This document shows, one piece after another, positions 7,789-16,376 of a DNA stretch of 37,799 nucleotides (the stretch's first letter is position 1; the number at the start of each line of letters is the position of its first letter). A model generated the notes under the pieces. It saw only the letters and a list, made by a program, of their open reading frames with translations, was not told the DNA's origin and made no database searches. Both the position numbers and the translations under genes were made by a program. The DNA comes from Candidatus Aphodenecus pullistercoris (GTDB lineage: Bacteria; Spirochaetota; Spirochaetia; Sphaerochaetales; Sphaerochaetaceae): assembly GCA_017694495.1 (NCBI GenBank), contig JADIMU010000045.1, positions 1 through 37,799 on the forward strand. The letters are read 5' to 3'.

Positions 7789-7794
7789 ATCTTA
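7789..7794 (-). promoter_or_regulatory. -10 box (TAAGAT) of the merR gene
   Basis: On the minus strand TAAGAT lies 7 nt before the merR ATG. No convincing -35 hexamer is present at 16-19 nt. A weak or non-canonical -35 is common at MerR-controlled promoters. The repeated TTTTGG (11-bp period) just upstream may be part of an operator. Confidence 0.4.
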
Positions 7795-7868
7795 CCCCAA
7801 AAGCTGGCCAAAACAGAAGACGAATGCATATAGGGGACATGATCTACGAAAAGAACAAGGCAATCTGG

Positions 7869-8528
7869 ATGAACATCCGTGAAATGGAAGAGCAGGACCG
7901 CCCCCGCGAGAAGCTGGAACGGAAGGGGCCCGAAAGCCTGAGCGACCTGGAGCTGGTCATGCTCCTCGTCTCGTCAGGAACGCTGGACCGGAGCGTGAAC
8001 GAGATCTCGGGCGAGCTGCTCGACCTGCTGGACAGGGACGAGGATCCTGACCTGGACCGTATCTGCGCCATACGTGGCATGGGAAAGGCCAAGGGGACGA
8101 CTGTGCTTGCCGCCCTGGAGCTTGGCCGCCGCAGGCTGAGGAAGATGGGCGTCGGCGCGACGATCTCATCACCGGGTGACATCTACCGTGAGGTCAGGCA
8201 TTACGCGAGCCGCCATCAGGAACAGTTCATCGTCCTCGTCCTGAACGGGGCGCATGAAGTGCTCAACATCTTCGTCGCGACGGTCGGCCTCGTGAACAAG
8301 ACGCTTGTCCACCCGCGCGAGGTCTTCTCGGATGCGATAGCACGCCGTGCGACGGCCATAGCGATAGCCCACAACCACCCCTCAGGCAACCTCGATCCAT
8401 CGGAGGACGACATAAACGTCACACGGAGGATAAAGGCGGCGGGCGAGATTCTGGGCATAAAGGTGCTCGACCACCTCGTCTTCACCGACAAAGGCTACTA
8501 CTCCTTCCTGGAGCACAGCCTGCTGTAA
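7869..8528 (+). CDS. radC: RadC-family JAB/MPN domain protein
   Basis: A 219-residue RadC (UPF0758) protein, close to the usual 220-230 residues. The N-terminal helix-hairpin-helix part contains the family signature RPREKLERKGPESLSDLELV. The C-terminal JAMM metal site is complete: His168 and His170 in AHNHPSG, then Ser178 and Asp181. The family's function is unresolved; the old DNA-repair assignment is doubtful, and a metalloprotease-like or DNA-associated role is likely from the fold. Start 7869 matches family N-termini and has AAGG upstream. ATGs at 7839 and 7824 would add 10-15 residues. Confidence 0.9.
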   Translation: MNIREMEEQDRPREKLERKGPESLSDLELVMLLVSSGTLDRSVNEISGELLDLLDRDEDPDLDRICAIRGMGKAKGTTVLAALELGRRRLRKMGVGATISSPGDIYREVRHYASRHQEQFIVLVLNGAHEVLNIFVATVGLVNKTLVHPREVFSDAIARRATAIAIAHNHPSGNLDPSEDDINVTRRIKAAGEILGIKVLDHLVFTDKGYYSFLEHSLL

Positions 8529-8539
8529 GGATTCCCCTT

Positions 8540-8574
8540 GGCAGTCTCTGGCCGCAGGAGGGCTGGAGACTGCC
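8540..8574 (+). terminator. Probable terminator hairpin after radC
   Basis: GGCAGTCTC (8540-8548) pairs with GAGACTGCC (8566-8574). The stem extends inward through two G-T wobbles to GCC/GGC, giving about 14 pairs with a 7-nt loop. The T-run after it is interrupted (ATAATTTCCAGTTTT), so efficiency is uncertain. The rest of the gap to 8667 is AT-rich, with a small ATTTCT/AGAAAT hairpin (8591-8608), and shows no gene. Confidence 0.6.
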
Positions 8575-8667
8575 ATAATTTCCAGTTTTAATTTCTATTT
8601 TCAGAAATATATTTGACTTTTGAAATGCAATTGGAGTCGAAGCATATGCAGGAATGGTTGGATAGCT

Positions 8668-9255
8668 TCAGATGAGCTCGATGCCCAACAGGCCTGAAAG
8701 CTGGATGAGCTGTGGCACATCCAGACGTGCGCCGCGCAGCTCCCTCATCGTGTCGGAGACGAAGATTCCTGTGATGTCGCTGCCACGCAGGTCGAGAGTG
8801 GAGAGCATTGTGCCAAGGAAGCTTGAGCGGGTGAGGTCCGAGTCCCTGATCGAAAGGGCCTTGGCCTTGAGCGAGCTGAAGTCGCACTCGCCCAGCTGGC
8901 ACTGTGAAAAGACAGTCTTCCTCATGGAAGAAGAGGAGAACATCGCCCAGGTGGAATGGCATGATGTGAATGTGCACTCCTTCAGCTGCGCCTCGACAAA
9001 GGATGCCCCCTTGAGGGAACAGCCGACGAAGCGGACTCTTGTCAGATGTGCCTTGGAGAAGTCGGCATGGGACAGTTCGCAGTCCTCGAAGAGTGTGTCG
9101 ACAATGGATGTTCCGCAAAGCAGCGTCGACGAGAAGTCGACACGTGTGAAGGTGCAGGCACAGACCGTCAGACCGCTGAGGTCCTGATGCGACTCGTCAG
9201 CACCCTCGAGCTCGATCGAGTCGAGGTTGCCCTCCTCCACTTCGCTTGTGAGCAT
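8668..9255 (-). CDS. Pentapeptide-repeat protein at the end of the his operon
   Basis: A 195-residue protein built of imperfect five-residue repeats with a central Leu or Phe (for example DLSGL, DFSST, HADFS, GASFV, CDFSS, SSFLG, DLRGS), expected to fold as a right-handed quadrilateral beta-helix. It is cysteine-rich and has no signal peptide or membrane span. Its ATG overlaps the hisIE stop as TGATG, so translation is coupled to the histidine genes. No role in histidine synthesis is known to me for this family. Members elsewhere mimic DNA, interact with gyrase or act as scaffolds; the function here is unknown. Confidence 0.75.
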   Translation of the reverse strand: MLTSEVEEGNLDSIELEGADESHQDLSGLTVCACTFTRVDFSSTLLCGTSIVDTLFEDCELSHADFSKAHLTRVRFVGCSLKGASFVEAQLKECTFTSCHSTWAMFSSSSMRKTVFSQCQLGECDFSSLKAKALSIRDSDLTRSSFLGTMLSTLDLRGSDITGIFVSDTMRELRGARLDVPQLIQLSGLLGIELI

Positions 9256-9863
9256 CAGCGGGAATGGCGGCCTTTGAGGACGTCGACGACCTCCGCCAGC
9301 TTGGTGTCCTTCTGTGCCAGGAGGACGAGTAAGTGGTAGACCAGGTCAGCCGCCTCGCCAAGGAAGAGCTCCTTGTTGTCGTCCTTGCTTGCGATGATGA
9401 GCTCGACGGCCTCCTCACCGACCTTCTGGGCGATCTTGTTCAGACCGCGGCTGAAGAGGTGGTTCGTGTAGCTGCCTTCCTGGGGATTGTCCCTCCTGTC
9501 CTGGATGACGTCCTCCAGATAGACGAGGAACTCGGTGCTCGTCATCTCACCAGGCTCGTTCTCCTCATTGAAGCAGGTGTCGGCTCCCGTATGGCAGACA
9601 GGGCCGGAAGGAATGGCCTTTACGAGCAGGGTATCGTTGTCGCAATCGGTCAGTATCTCACGCACCTGGAGGAAGTTGCCACTCGTCTCCCCCTTTGTCC
9701 AGATCCGTCCCCTCGACCGTGACCAGAAGGTTACCAGGCCCCTGTCCAGAGTGAGCTGGTAGGCCTCGGCGTTCATGTAGCCGAGCATGAGCACCCTGTG
9801 TGTCACGGCGTCCTGCACAATTGCAGGTACAAGTCCATTTCCCTTCTCGAAGTCTATTGCCAT
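9255..9863 (-). CDS. hisIE: Bifunctional phosphoribosyl-AMP cyclohydrolase / phosphoribosyl-ATP pyrophosphatase
   Basis: A 202-residue fusion catalysing steps 2 and 3 of histidine synthesis. The cyclohydrolase half (residues 1-110) shows [28 protein letters not shown] and the CHTGADTCF metal/cysteine motif. The pyrophosphatase half (about 115-202) shows [28 protein letters not shown] with its acidic helix. The ATG at 9863 is chosen over an upstream extension because family proteins start here and GGAG precedes it. It starts 19 nt after hisF and its stop overlaps the next start by one base. Confidence 0.95.
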   Translation of the reverse strand: MAIDFEKGNGLVPAIVQDAVTHRVLMLGYMNAEAYQLTLDRGLVTFWSRSRGRIWTKGETSGNFLQVREILTDCDNDTLLVKAIPSGPVCHTGADTCFNEENEPGEMTSTEFLVYLEDVIQDRRDNPQEGSYTNHLFSRGLNKIAQKVGEEAVELIIASKDDNKELFLGEAADLVYHLLVLLAQKDTKLAEVVDVLKGRHSR

Positions 9864-9882
9864 AACTCCAACCTTTGTAGAG

Positions 9883-10650
9883 CTATACCCTAACAACAAT
9901 TCCACATTCTTGTAAATAGGCCTTCAGTGCCGGAATGGCGATCTCATGGTAGTGGAATACGGAGGCGGCCAGGGCCGCGTCGGCCCCGCACTCTGGCGCG
10001 AAGACGGCGCTGAAGTCCTCCATGCGGCCGGCTCCGCCCGAGGCTATGACAGGAATCGAGAGGTGGGATGAGAGCAGACTCGTGATGCCGATGTCGTAGC
10101 CCGCCTTCGTTCCGTCCGCCTCCATGCTCGTGAGGAGGATCTCGCCACAGCCGAGGTCCTGGACTTCCAGTGCCCATTCAAGCGCGTCGAGGCCTGTGGG
10201 AGTGCGTCCTCCATCAATGTAGACCTCGTAGCCAGAGGCCTTGGATGCATTGGCCCTCACATCGACGGCGACCACCATGCACTGGCTGCCGAAAGCGGAT
10301 GAGGACTCGGCTACAAGGCCCTTGTTCCTGACGGCCTGGCTGTTGATCGAGACCTTGTCGGCTCCGCTCATCAGGATGCTCCTGACGTCATCGACAGTCC
10401 TGATGCCGCCGCCGACGGTGAATGGAATGTTGATGTGCTCGGCGATCCGCCGCACAAGGGCGCTGAGAGGCTCACGGCGCTCGACCGTCGCCGTTATGTC
10501 GAGGAAGACGAGCTCGTCGGCCCCCTCATCGCAATAGCGCACCGCGTTCTCCACCGGATCTCCGGCATCACGCAGGTCGAGGAAGTTGATTCCTTTGACG
10601 GTGCGCCCATCCTTGATGTCCAGACAGGGGATTATCCTCTTTGCGAGCAT
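9883..10650 (-). CDS. hisF: Imidazole glycerol phosphate synthase, cyclase subunit
   Basis: A 255-residue (beta/alpha)8 barrel beginning with [20 protein letters not shown]; the Asp in CLDI is the first catalytic Asp. The second catalytic Asp lies in [14 protein letters not shown]. HisF uses ammonia from HisH to form imidazole glycerol phosphate and AICAR. The ATG at 10650 lies inside the 3' end of hisA (19-nt overlap) and is preceded by GAGG. Confidence 0.95.
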   Translation of the reverse strand: MLAKRIIPCLDIKDGRTVKGINFLDLRDAGDPVENAVRYCDEGADELVFLDITATVERREPLSALVRRIAEHINIPFTVGGGIRTVDDVRSILMSGADKVSINSQAVRNKGLVAESSSAFGSQCMVVAVDVRANASKASGYEVYIDGGRTPTGLDALEWALEVQDLGCGEILLTSMEADGTKAGYDIGITSLLSSHLSIPVIASGGAGRMEDFSAVFAPECGADAALAASVFHYHEIAIPALKAYLQECGIVVRV

Positions 10651-11360
10651 TCCTCGACCTCCTTCATGTCCTTTGCGCTCAGCAGGCCCTCGTAGAAGGC
10701 CTTGCCGACTATGGCGCCATACAGTCCACGCCTGGCCGCCTGGATGAGGTCGGCGCGGCTGCAGAAGCCTCCCGAGCCTATGAGGCCCACATCGCACTGT
10801 GACAGGATCCTGTCGTAGAGGGCCCAACCGGGACCGGAGAGCATGCCGTCGCATGCGATGTCGGTCGAGATGCAGCATTCCACCCCCAGAGTCTGGTAGC
10901 CTCTGATGAAGTCGACGATATCAAGTCCGCTATCCTCACTCCAGGCCCCGGTGGCGATGCGTCCATTTCTACAGTCGGCCCCCAGGATGATCCGTCCAGG
11001 ATAGGCCTCGATCCAGCGTGCGGCCTCCTGTGGGTCCTTCGCTGCGATGGAGCCGCAAGTGACGTAGTGGGCACCTGCCGAGAAGGCCGCATCCAGCGCC
11101 TGGCGCGTATACATTCCGCCACCGTAGTCGACGACGAGGCCCGTGTGGCCTGCGATCCGCTCCAGCACGCCCAGCGAGCGTGGTTCTCTGGCCGAGGCGC
11201 CTTCCAGGTCGACCAGGTGGAGGCGGCTGAGTCCGGCATCCTCGAAGAGCTTCGCCATCTCCAGCGGGTCGTCGCCATAGACGGCCCTCGTGGAGTAGTC
11301 GCCCTTGCTCAGGCGGACGCACCTGCCTTCAATGATGTCGATTGCAGGTATGACGTACAT
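10632..11360 (-). CDS. hisA: ProFAR isomerase (1-(5-phosphoribosyl)-5-[(5-phosphoribosylamino)methylideneamino]imidazole-4-carboxamide isomerase)
   Basis: A 242-residue (beta/alpha)8 barrel. [17 protein letters not shown] carries the first catalytic Asp, and [13 protein letters not shown] the second. It converts ProFAR to PRFAR, the substrate of HisHF. The gene starts 3 nt after the hisH stop and overlaps hisF by 19 nt, which fits tight coupling of successive enzymes. Confidence 0.95.
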   Translation of the reverse strand: MYVIPAIDIIEGRCVRLSKGDYSTRAVYGDDPLEMAKLFEDAGLSRLHLVDLEGASAREPRSLGVLERIAGHTGLVVDYGGGMYTRQALDAAFSAGAHYVTCGSIAAKDPQEAARWIEAYPGRIILGADCRNGRIATGAWSEDSGLDIVDFIRGYQTLGVECCISTDIACDGMLSGPGWALYDRILSQCDVGLIGSGGFCSRADLIQAARRGLYGAIVGKAFYEGLLSAKDMKEVEECSQRG

Positions 11361-11363
11361 TCT

Positions 11364-11963
11364 CTATGCCTCCAGCGAGAGGAAGTTGGCAAGCAGCCTC
11401 TCTCCGGCCTTGCCGCTCTTTTCGGGATGGAACTGGACGCCGTGGAAGTTGCCACGCGTGATGGCGCTCGAGTACCAGAAGCCGTAGTACTCCGTCCTGG
11501 CCTCGGTGCCCTCGTCGAGGAGCGGGACGTAGTAGGAATGGTCGAAGAAGAACCAGCTTCCCTGTCCTATGCCATCGAAGAGCTGACTGTCTGGCTGTGC
11601 GTAGACGCGGTTCCAGCCGATCTGGGGTATCTTGCGGCACTGCTGGGAATCGAAGCGGAGGACGGGGGCGTCAACGACGCCGAGCATGTCGACGTCGCCC
11701 TCCTGGCTGCTGCGGCACAGGAGCTGCATGCCCAGGCATATGCCCAGAAAGGGCTTCTCGACAAGGGAGATGACCTCGGCCAGATTCCGCTTCGCAATCT
11801 CGTCCATGGCGGCAGATGCGTAGCCGACGCCGGGGAAGACGACCCTGTCGGCCGAAAGTATGGTCTCCCGGTCGCTCGTCAGGACGACCTCCTCGCCCAG
11901 ACGGCGGAAGGCGGCGCTGACGGAGAAGACGTTTCCCGCATTGTAGTCGATCATCGCAGTCAT
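11364..11963 (-). CDS. hisH: Imidazole glycerol phosphate synthase, glutamine amidotransferase subunit
   Basis: A 199-residue class I glutaminase that feeds ammonia to HisF. The nucleophile elbow GICLGMQLL holds the catalytic Cys, and GVQFHPEKSGKAG holds the His-Glu pair. The N-terminus MTAMIDYNAGN matches the family. The ATG at 11963 overlaps the hisB stop by one base (TGATG), with AAGGGGG upstream as a Shine-Dalgarno site. Confidence 0.95.
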   Translation of the reverse strand: MTAMIDYNAGNVFSVSAAFRRLGEEVVLTSDRETILSADRVVFPGVGYASAAMDEIAKRNLAEVISLVEKPFLGICLGMQLLCRSSQEGDVDMLGVVDAPVLRFDSQQCRKIPQIGWNRVYAQPDSQLFDGIGQGSWFFFDHSYYVPLLDEGTEARTEYYGFWYSSAITRGNFHGVQFHPEKSGKAGERLLANFLSLEA

Positions 11964-13090
11964 CACAAGACCCCCTTGGTGCTTGGCAGCTCGTCGCTGC
12001 CTGGAAGGCGACGCACGGCAGAGCGCAAGGCTCTCGCGAAGGCCTTGAAGAGGGCCTCCGCCTGGTGGTGGCAGTTGCCGGGGCCCACACTCATGTAGAG
12101 GTTGCATCTGGCCTCGTTGGAGAAGGACTTGAAGAAGTGCGTGATCATCTCAGTCGGGAAGACGCCTATGTACTGTCTCGAGAAGTCCACTTCCCAGACG
12201 AAGTCGGGCCGGCCGGAGAAGTCGAGCGCGACGCAGGCGTGGACTTCATCCATCGTGAGGACCTCGTAGCCGTAGCGGCTGATGCCCCGCTTGTCGCCCA
12301 AGGCAGTGAGGACACACTTGCCCAGACAGAGGGCCAGGTCCTCGACGCTGTGGTGCTCATCGACCTCAAGGTCTCCCTTGACCGCGGCCTCGACATCGAA
12401 GCGCGCATGGCGGACGATCTGCTCGAGCATGTGGTCGAAGAAGCCGATGCCAGTCTCGATGCATCCCTGTCCGCTGCCGTCGATGTCGACACGCAGTCTG
12501 ATGTCCGTCTCCTTCGTCCTACGCTCGAGCGAGGCCGTGCGGTGGCACAAGGTGTCATCAGGACAGAGGAAGCGTGCAACTTCGAGCCAGGAGTCCGTCT
12601 CCAGGGCCACACGATCGCCGCCACACTTGCCGCTGTGGAACCATATGCCCTGGCAGCCGAGGGCGCGGGCGAGGTCCATGTCGCTCTGCCTGTCTCCTAT
12701 CATGAAGGAGTGTGCGATGTCCCAACTGCCATCAAGATAGCCTGAAAGCATGGCCGTGCCGGGCTTGCGGCCGGGACAGTTGTCCTCGGGAAGCGAGAAG
12801 TCGATCCATTCCTCGTCGAAGGCCACATCCTCGCCCCTCAGCGTCTCCATGATCCGGTCATGGACACGCTGGAAGTCCTCCATCGGGAAGGATGGAGTTC
12901 CGACTCCGTCCTGGTTCGAGACGAGCACCAGCTCCCAGTCGCCAGAGCGCCTGATCGTCCGCAAGGCTTCCATCACATGCGGGATGAAGCGGATCTTCTC
13001 ATAGCTGTCCACCTGGTCCTCTTCGACGATGACGCCATCGCGGTCGACGAAGAGGATGCGTCTTGTAGGCTTCTTCTCTTTCAACTGCAC
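11963..13090 (-). CDS. hisB: Bifunctional histidinol-phosphatase / imidazoleglycerol-phosphate dehydratase
   Basis: A 375-residue fusion. Residues 1-180 are a HAD phosphatase with DRDGV (16-20) as the catalytic Asp motif and IGDRQSD as motif IV. Residues about 186-375 are the dehydratase, with GIGFFDHMLEQ, DEHHSVED and GNCHHQAEA metal-binding segments. The phosphatase loop that in E. coli HisB binds zinc through Cys93, His95, Cys101 and Cys103 reads IDFSLPEDNCPGRKP here, keeping one ligand only. The start is a GTG at 13090 with GGAGG 5 nt upstream; it overlaps hisC by 10 nt. The fused form is best known from Enterobacteria and Bacteroidetes. Confidence 0.92.
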   Translation of the reverse strand: MQLKEKKPTRRILFVDRDGVIVEEDQVDSYEKIRFIPHVMEALRTIRRSGDWELVLVSNQDGVGTPSFPMEDFQRVHDRIMETLRGEDVAFDEEWIDFSLPEDNCPGRKPGTAMLSGYLDGSWDIAHSFMIGDRQSDMDLARALGCQGIWFHSGKCGGDRVALETDSWLEVARFLCPDDTLCHRTASLERRTKETDIRLRVDIDGSGQGCIETGIGFFDHMLEQIVRHARFDVEAAVKGDLEVDEHHSVEDLALCLGKCVLTALGDKRGISRYGYEVLTMDEVHACVALDFSGRPDFVWEVDFSRQYIGVFPTEMITHFFKSFSNEARCNLYMSVGPGNCHHQAEALFKAFARALRSAVRRLPGSDELPSTKGVL

Positions 13091-14133
13091 AGTTCCTCCA
13101 GTGTCCTCACAAGCTCCTCGCACTCGCTCCTGCTGCCCACCGTGATCCTCAGGCAGCCGTCGCAGTGGAGCATTCCACTGCGGTCGCGCAGCACGATGCC
13201 ACGCCCTTTGAGCTCCTCGTAGATCCGCCTCGGCTCGTCGAAGCGCGCCAGGAAGAAGTTCGCGTCGCTGGAGAGCACCTGTCTGACGATGGGGAGGGCG
13301 CGCATGGCTTCCATCAGCCAGGCGCGGTTGGCCTTCTCCTCCTCCAGCCTCCGTCTGAAGGCATCGGTGCACGAGAGGGCCTTTATGGCCTCTGTGGCCG
13401 CAGGACGCGAGATGTTGTAGGGGTACTTCACATTGTAGCTGGCCTCGAGGATCTCGTCGCATGCGAGCATTATTCCAATCCTCGCTCCGGCAAGGGCCCA
13501 GGCCTTCGAGAGGGTCCTGAGGACGACGATCCTGTCATTTGCCCTGATGTCCTCCAGCGTGATGCCCGGCTTGTCGGTGAAGTCGATGTAGGCCTCGTCC
13601 ACCACTGTGATGCCCTCGTTGAGGGCCGCGAGGCGGAGCATGACATCACGGCACAGGCTGTTGCCGCTGGGATTGTTCGGCGAGCAGAAGAAGGTCAGCT
13701 TGGGCCGGTGTCGCCTCATCATCTCTGCGGTTGCCTCCTCGTCGATGGAGAAGTCCTCCCTCAATGGGCACTCGACGACGCGCACGTCGTTGATCGAGGC
13801 GAGGACGGAGTACTCGCCGTAGGTGGGAGGAAGGACGAGGATGGAATCCTTGCCCGGAATGCAGAAGATGCGTATCAGCAGGTCGATCAGCTCGTCCGAG
13901 CCGTTGCCTATGGCCAGGGACGACGCTGGCAGGCCGAAGGCCCTGCCCACGGCCTCGCGCACATCGAGGTTGCTGCTGTCCGGGTAGCGGTTGATGTCCA
14001 CACAGCCATCGATGGGCGCCCAGTTCTCATTGGCGTCGAGGTAGATCCTCATACCGCTTCCCGCCTCGTCGCGGGCGCACTTGTACGGCTCAAGCCGCCT
14101 TATGTTATCCCTCATCAGGTCATGCACGCTCAT
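13081..14133 (-). CDS. hisC: Histidinol-phosphate aminotransferase
   Basis: A 350-residue fold-type I PLP enzyme. Visible motifs are LDANENW near residue 32, SPNNPSGN, VVDEAYIDF and the PLP-lysine segment RTLSKAWALAGARIG. It converts imidazole acetol phosphate to histidinol phosphate. The ATG at 14133 overlaps the hisD stop as ATGA. Confidence 0.95.
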   Translation of the reverse strand: MSVHDLMRDNIRRLEPYKCARDEAGSGMRIYLDANENWAPIDGCVDINRYPDSSNLDVREAVGRAFGLPASSLAIGNGSDELIDLLIRIFCIPGKDSILVLPPTYGEYSVLASINDVRVVECPLREDFSIDEEATAEMMRRHRPKLTFFCSPNNPSGNSLCRDVMLRLAALNEGITVVDEAYIDFTDKPGITLEDIRANDRIVVLRTLSKAWALAGARIGIMLACDEILEASYNVKYPYNISRPAATEAIKALSCTDAFRRRLEEEKANRAWLMEAMRALPIVRQVLSSDANFFLARFDEPRRIYEELKGRGIVLRDRSGMLHCDGCLRITVGSRSECEELVRTLEELCS

Positions 14134-15419
14134 TGCAGCCTCACTTTGACGGCCATCGCATGGGCCATCAGGTCCTCGGCCTCGGCCATCGTGACGACAG
14201 TGTCGACAAGGGACATGAGGCCTTCACGGCTGAGCTTCTGCACCGTGATCTTCTTGAGGAAGCTGTCCGTAGAGACCCCGCCGCAGCTGTGTGCCCAGCC
14301 TGACGTCGGCAAGGTGTGGTTCGTACCGCTGGCATAGTCTCCGGCGGACTCGGGCGACCAGGGGCCGAGGAAGATGGAGCCGGCGCTCTCGACGAGGGTG
14401 CACAGCCCGTCGGCGTCCACAGTGTCGATGATCAGGTGCTCGGGTGCGTACTCGTTGATGATCTGGACCAGCCTGACCTTGTCGGCGACGGCCATCGCAC
14501 ATGAGTGGGAGAGGCTGGGCAGCATGTACTCATGCCTTCCCAGACGGCCAAGCAGGACGCTGAGGGCCTCCTCGACTTTCCCATAAATGGCCCTGGCCTC
14601 TTCTCTGGCGGCATGGATCAGGAGGATGACCTGGCTGTCACGCCCATGCTCGGCCTGGCTCAGCAGGTCGCTGGCCACATGCATCGGATCGGCCGAGGAG
14701 TCGGCGACGACCATGACCTCGCTCGGACCGGCCACCATGTCGATGGCCGTGTGGCGGCCTACAAGGCTCTTCGCCTGGGCGACATAGCGGTTGCCGGGTC
14801 CGAAGATCTTGTCGACCTTGGGCACAGTCCCTGTACCATAGGCCATGGCGGCTATCGCCTGGGCGCCGCCGACCTTGTAGACTGCCTCGACGCCGCAGCG
14901 CCGGGCTGCGTAGAGGACGGCAGGATTGATCCGTCCCTCGTGGGGCGGCGTGCACAGCACGATCCGACGGCAGCCGGCGACACGGGCCGGAATGGCAAGC
15001 ATGAGGACCGTCGAGAAGAGGGGTGCCGTGCCTCCCGGGATGTAGAGGCCGACATTGGAGATCGGGACGATCCGCCTCCAGCAGCGCACTCCCTTGGCGG
15101 TCTCCACATCCTCGCCTTCAGGCAGCTGGGCCTCATGGAAGCGCCTTATGTTCTCGATTGCCCGGTCGATGGCCTCCTTCAGATGGCCATCCACGGCCGC
15201 CTCGGCCTCATCGAAGTCCTGGTCGCTGACGGTGAGCGAGTCGAGGCGGGAAGCGTCGAAGCGCTCCTCATACTCATAAAGGGCCGCATCCCCACGACGC
15301 CTCACATCATCGATGATCGCACTGACGGCTTCAAGCACAGCCCCGTCATCCTCCTGACGGCGTTCCAGACGGGGCAGATACTCATCCCTTGACGGTTCCT
15401 CCAGATAATCCAGCAGCAT
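14130..15419 (-). CDS. hisD: Histidinol dehydrogenase
   Basis: A 429-residue enzyme oxidising histidinol to histidine in two NAD-dependent steps. Conserved stretches include YIPGGTAPLFSTVLMLAIPARVAGC, KIFGPGNRYVAQAK and DMVAGPSEVMVVAD, plus the zinc-site region LLSQAEHG. Its ATG at 15419 has an almost perfect anti-SD match, AGGAGGTGATG, which begins within the hisG stop codon (TAGGAGG). Confidence 0.95.
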   Translation of the reverse strand: MLLDYLEEPSRDEYLPRLERRQEDDGAVLEAVSAIIDDVRRRGDAALYEYEERFDASRLDSLTVSDQDFDEAEAAVDGHLKEAIDRAIENIRRFHEAQLPEGEDVETAKGVRCWRRIVPISNVGLYIPGGTAPLFSTVLMLAIPARVAGCRRIVLCTPPHEGRINPAVLYAARRCGVEAVYKVGGAQAIAAMAYGTGTVPKVDKIFGPGNRYVAQAKSLVGRHTAIDMVAGPSEVMVVADSSADPMHVASDLLSQAEHGRDSQVILLIHAAREEARAIYGKVEEALSVLLGRLGRHEYMLPSLSHSCAMAVADKVRLVQIINEYAPEHLIIDTVDADGLCTLVESAGSIFLGPWSPESAGDYASGTNHTLPTSGWAHSCGGVSTDSFLKKITVQKLSREGLMSLVDTVVTMAEAEDLMAHAMAVKVRLQ

Positions 15420-15429
15420 GCATCACCTC

Positions 15430-16302
15430 CTAGTCGGACATCTTCTCGATCGGCATGACGAGTATGCCCTCGGCCCCGATGGCCTTCAGATCCTCGAAGA
15501 CGGACCAGAAGCGGTCCTCGCCCACGACCGACTGGACGGAGACCCAGGCGCTGTCCAGCAGAGGCGTGACAGTTGGGCTCTTCATGCCTCCGACTATGCG
15601 GGCGGCATCCTCGATCCGGTCGGCAGGCAGGTTGAAGAGGACGTACTTCTTCTTGCGGGCGTTGTTGACAGTGTCCATCCTCATCAGCAGGCGCGAGAGG
15701 ATGGCGCTGCGCTCCTCGTCCTGGCTGAAGTCGCTTCGGGCCACCATGACGGCGCTCGTCCAGTAGATGGCCTCGACTTCCTTCAGCCCGTTCATCCTCA
15801 GCGTCGCGCCCGTACTGACGAGGTCGCAGATGCAATCGGCGATTCCCACCGCCGGAGTGATCTCGACGGAGCCGGAGACGGTCACGAGGCTCGCCTGGAC
15901 GCCACGCTCCTCCAGGATCGAGGAGAGTATCCTCGGATAGCTTGTCGCTATCCTCTTGCCTTCCAGACTTGACAGTCCCTGATAGTCGAAGCCCTCCGGC
16001 ACTGCGATGGACAGGCGGCATGATGCGAAGCCGAGGTCGCGCACGACCTCAAGGCTGTAGCCCGACTCGTCCAGCTCGTTGCGTCCGACAATGCCGATGT
16101 CGGCCACGCCGTCGTAGACGTAGGTCGGAATGTCGTCGTCACGGACGAAGAGGAACTCCAAGGGGAAGTTCTGCGCCGCGCACTTCAGCGTGCGCGAGTC
16201 CGTGCTGAAATCGATGCCGCATGACGAGATCGTCTCGAGGCTCTTCTCCGAGAGCCTGCCACTTTTCTGGATCGCGATGCGAAGCTTCTTTCCTCCACTC
16301 AT
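15430..16302 (-). CDS. hisG: ATP phosphoribosyltransferase, long form
   Basis: A 290-residue HisG, the first committed and feedback-regulated enzyme of the pathway. The length fits the long form, with a C-terminal regulatory (ACT-like) domain over about residues 210-290, so no HisZ subunit is required. LRIAIQKSGRLSEKSLE is the N-terminal signature, and SGSVEITPAVGIADCICDLVSTGATLR contains the PRPP-binding loop. The ATG at 16302 has AAGGAGG at 16311-16317, directly beyond the attenuator T-run. Confidence 0.95.
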   Translation of the reverse strand: MSGGKKLRIAIQKSGRLSEKSLETISSCGIDFSTDSRTLKCAAQNFPLEFLFVRDDDIPTYVYDGVADIGIVGRNELDESGYSLEVVRDLGFASCRLSIAVPEGFDYQGLSSLEGKRIATSYPRILSSILEERGVQASLVTVSGSVEITPAVGIADCICDLVSTGATLRMNGLKEVEAIYWTSAVMVARSDFSQDEERSAILSRLLMRMDTVNNARKKKYVLFNLPADRIEDAARIVGGMKSPTVTPLLDSAWVSVQSVVGEDRFWSVFEDLKAIGAEGILVMPIEKMSD

Positions 16303-16321
16303 CGTCTTTGCCTCCTTTTAT

Positions 16322-16351
16322 AAAAAAAGACCCTCGCGGCCTTGCGAGGGT
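16322..16351 (-). terminator. his attenuator: intrinsic terminator before hisG
   Basis: On the minus strand CCCTCGC (16350-16344) pairs with GCGAGGG (16337-16331) around a 6-nt loop, with one further A-T pair at the base. Seven T residues follow (16328-16322). It ends just before the hisG Shine-Dalgarno site, between the leader ORF and the first structural gene, where an attenuator must lie. Confidence 0.9.
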
Positions 16352-16376
16352 TCCCTATATGTACGGACACACCTTG

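Noticed and set aside
7824-7829. Possible single CRISPR, tRNA or insertion-sequence features in the window
   Set aside because: I looked across the window and saw no regularly spaced repeats, cloverleaf-like sequences, transposase motifs or flanking inverted repeats that would support any of these; the coordinates here are only a placeholder.
7824-7868. Longer RadC start at 7824 or 7839, possibly leaderless after a TATA-like box
   Set aside because: The extra residues do not match RadC N-termini and no -35 box fits; 7869 agrees with the family. It remains a possible alternative.
8591-8608. ATTTCT/AGAAAT hairpin between radC and the pentapeptide gene
   Set aside because: Six A-T-rich pairs arise easily by chance in this AT-rich stretch and no T-run is placed to make a terminator.
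14505-15392. Plus-strand ORF of 295 codons opposite hisD
   Set aside because: hisD is unmistakable on the other strand and this frame shows no family motif or start signal.
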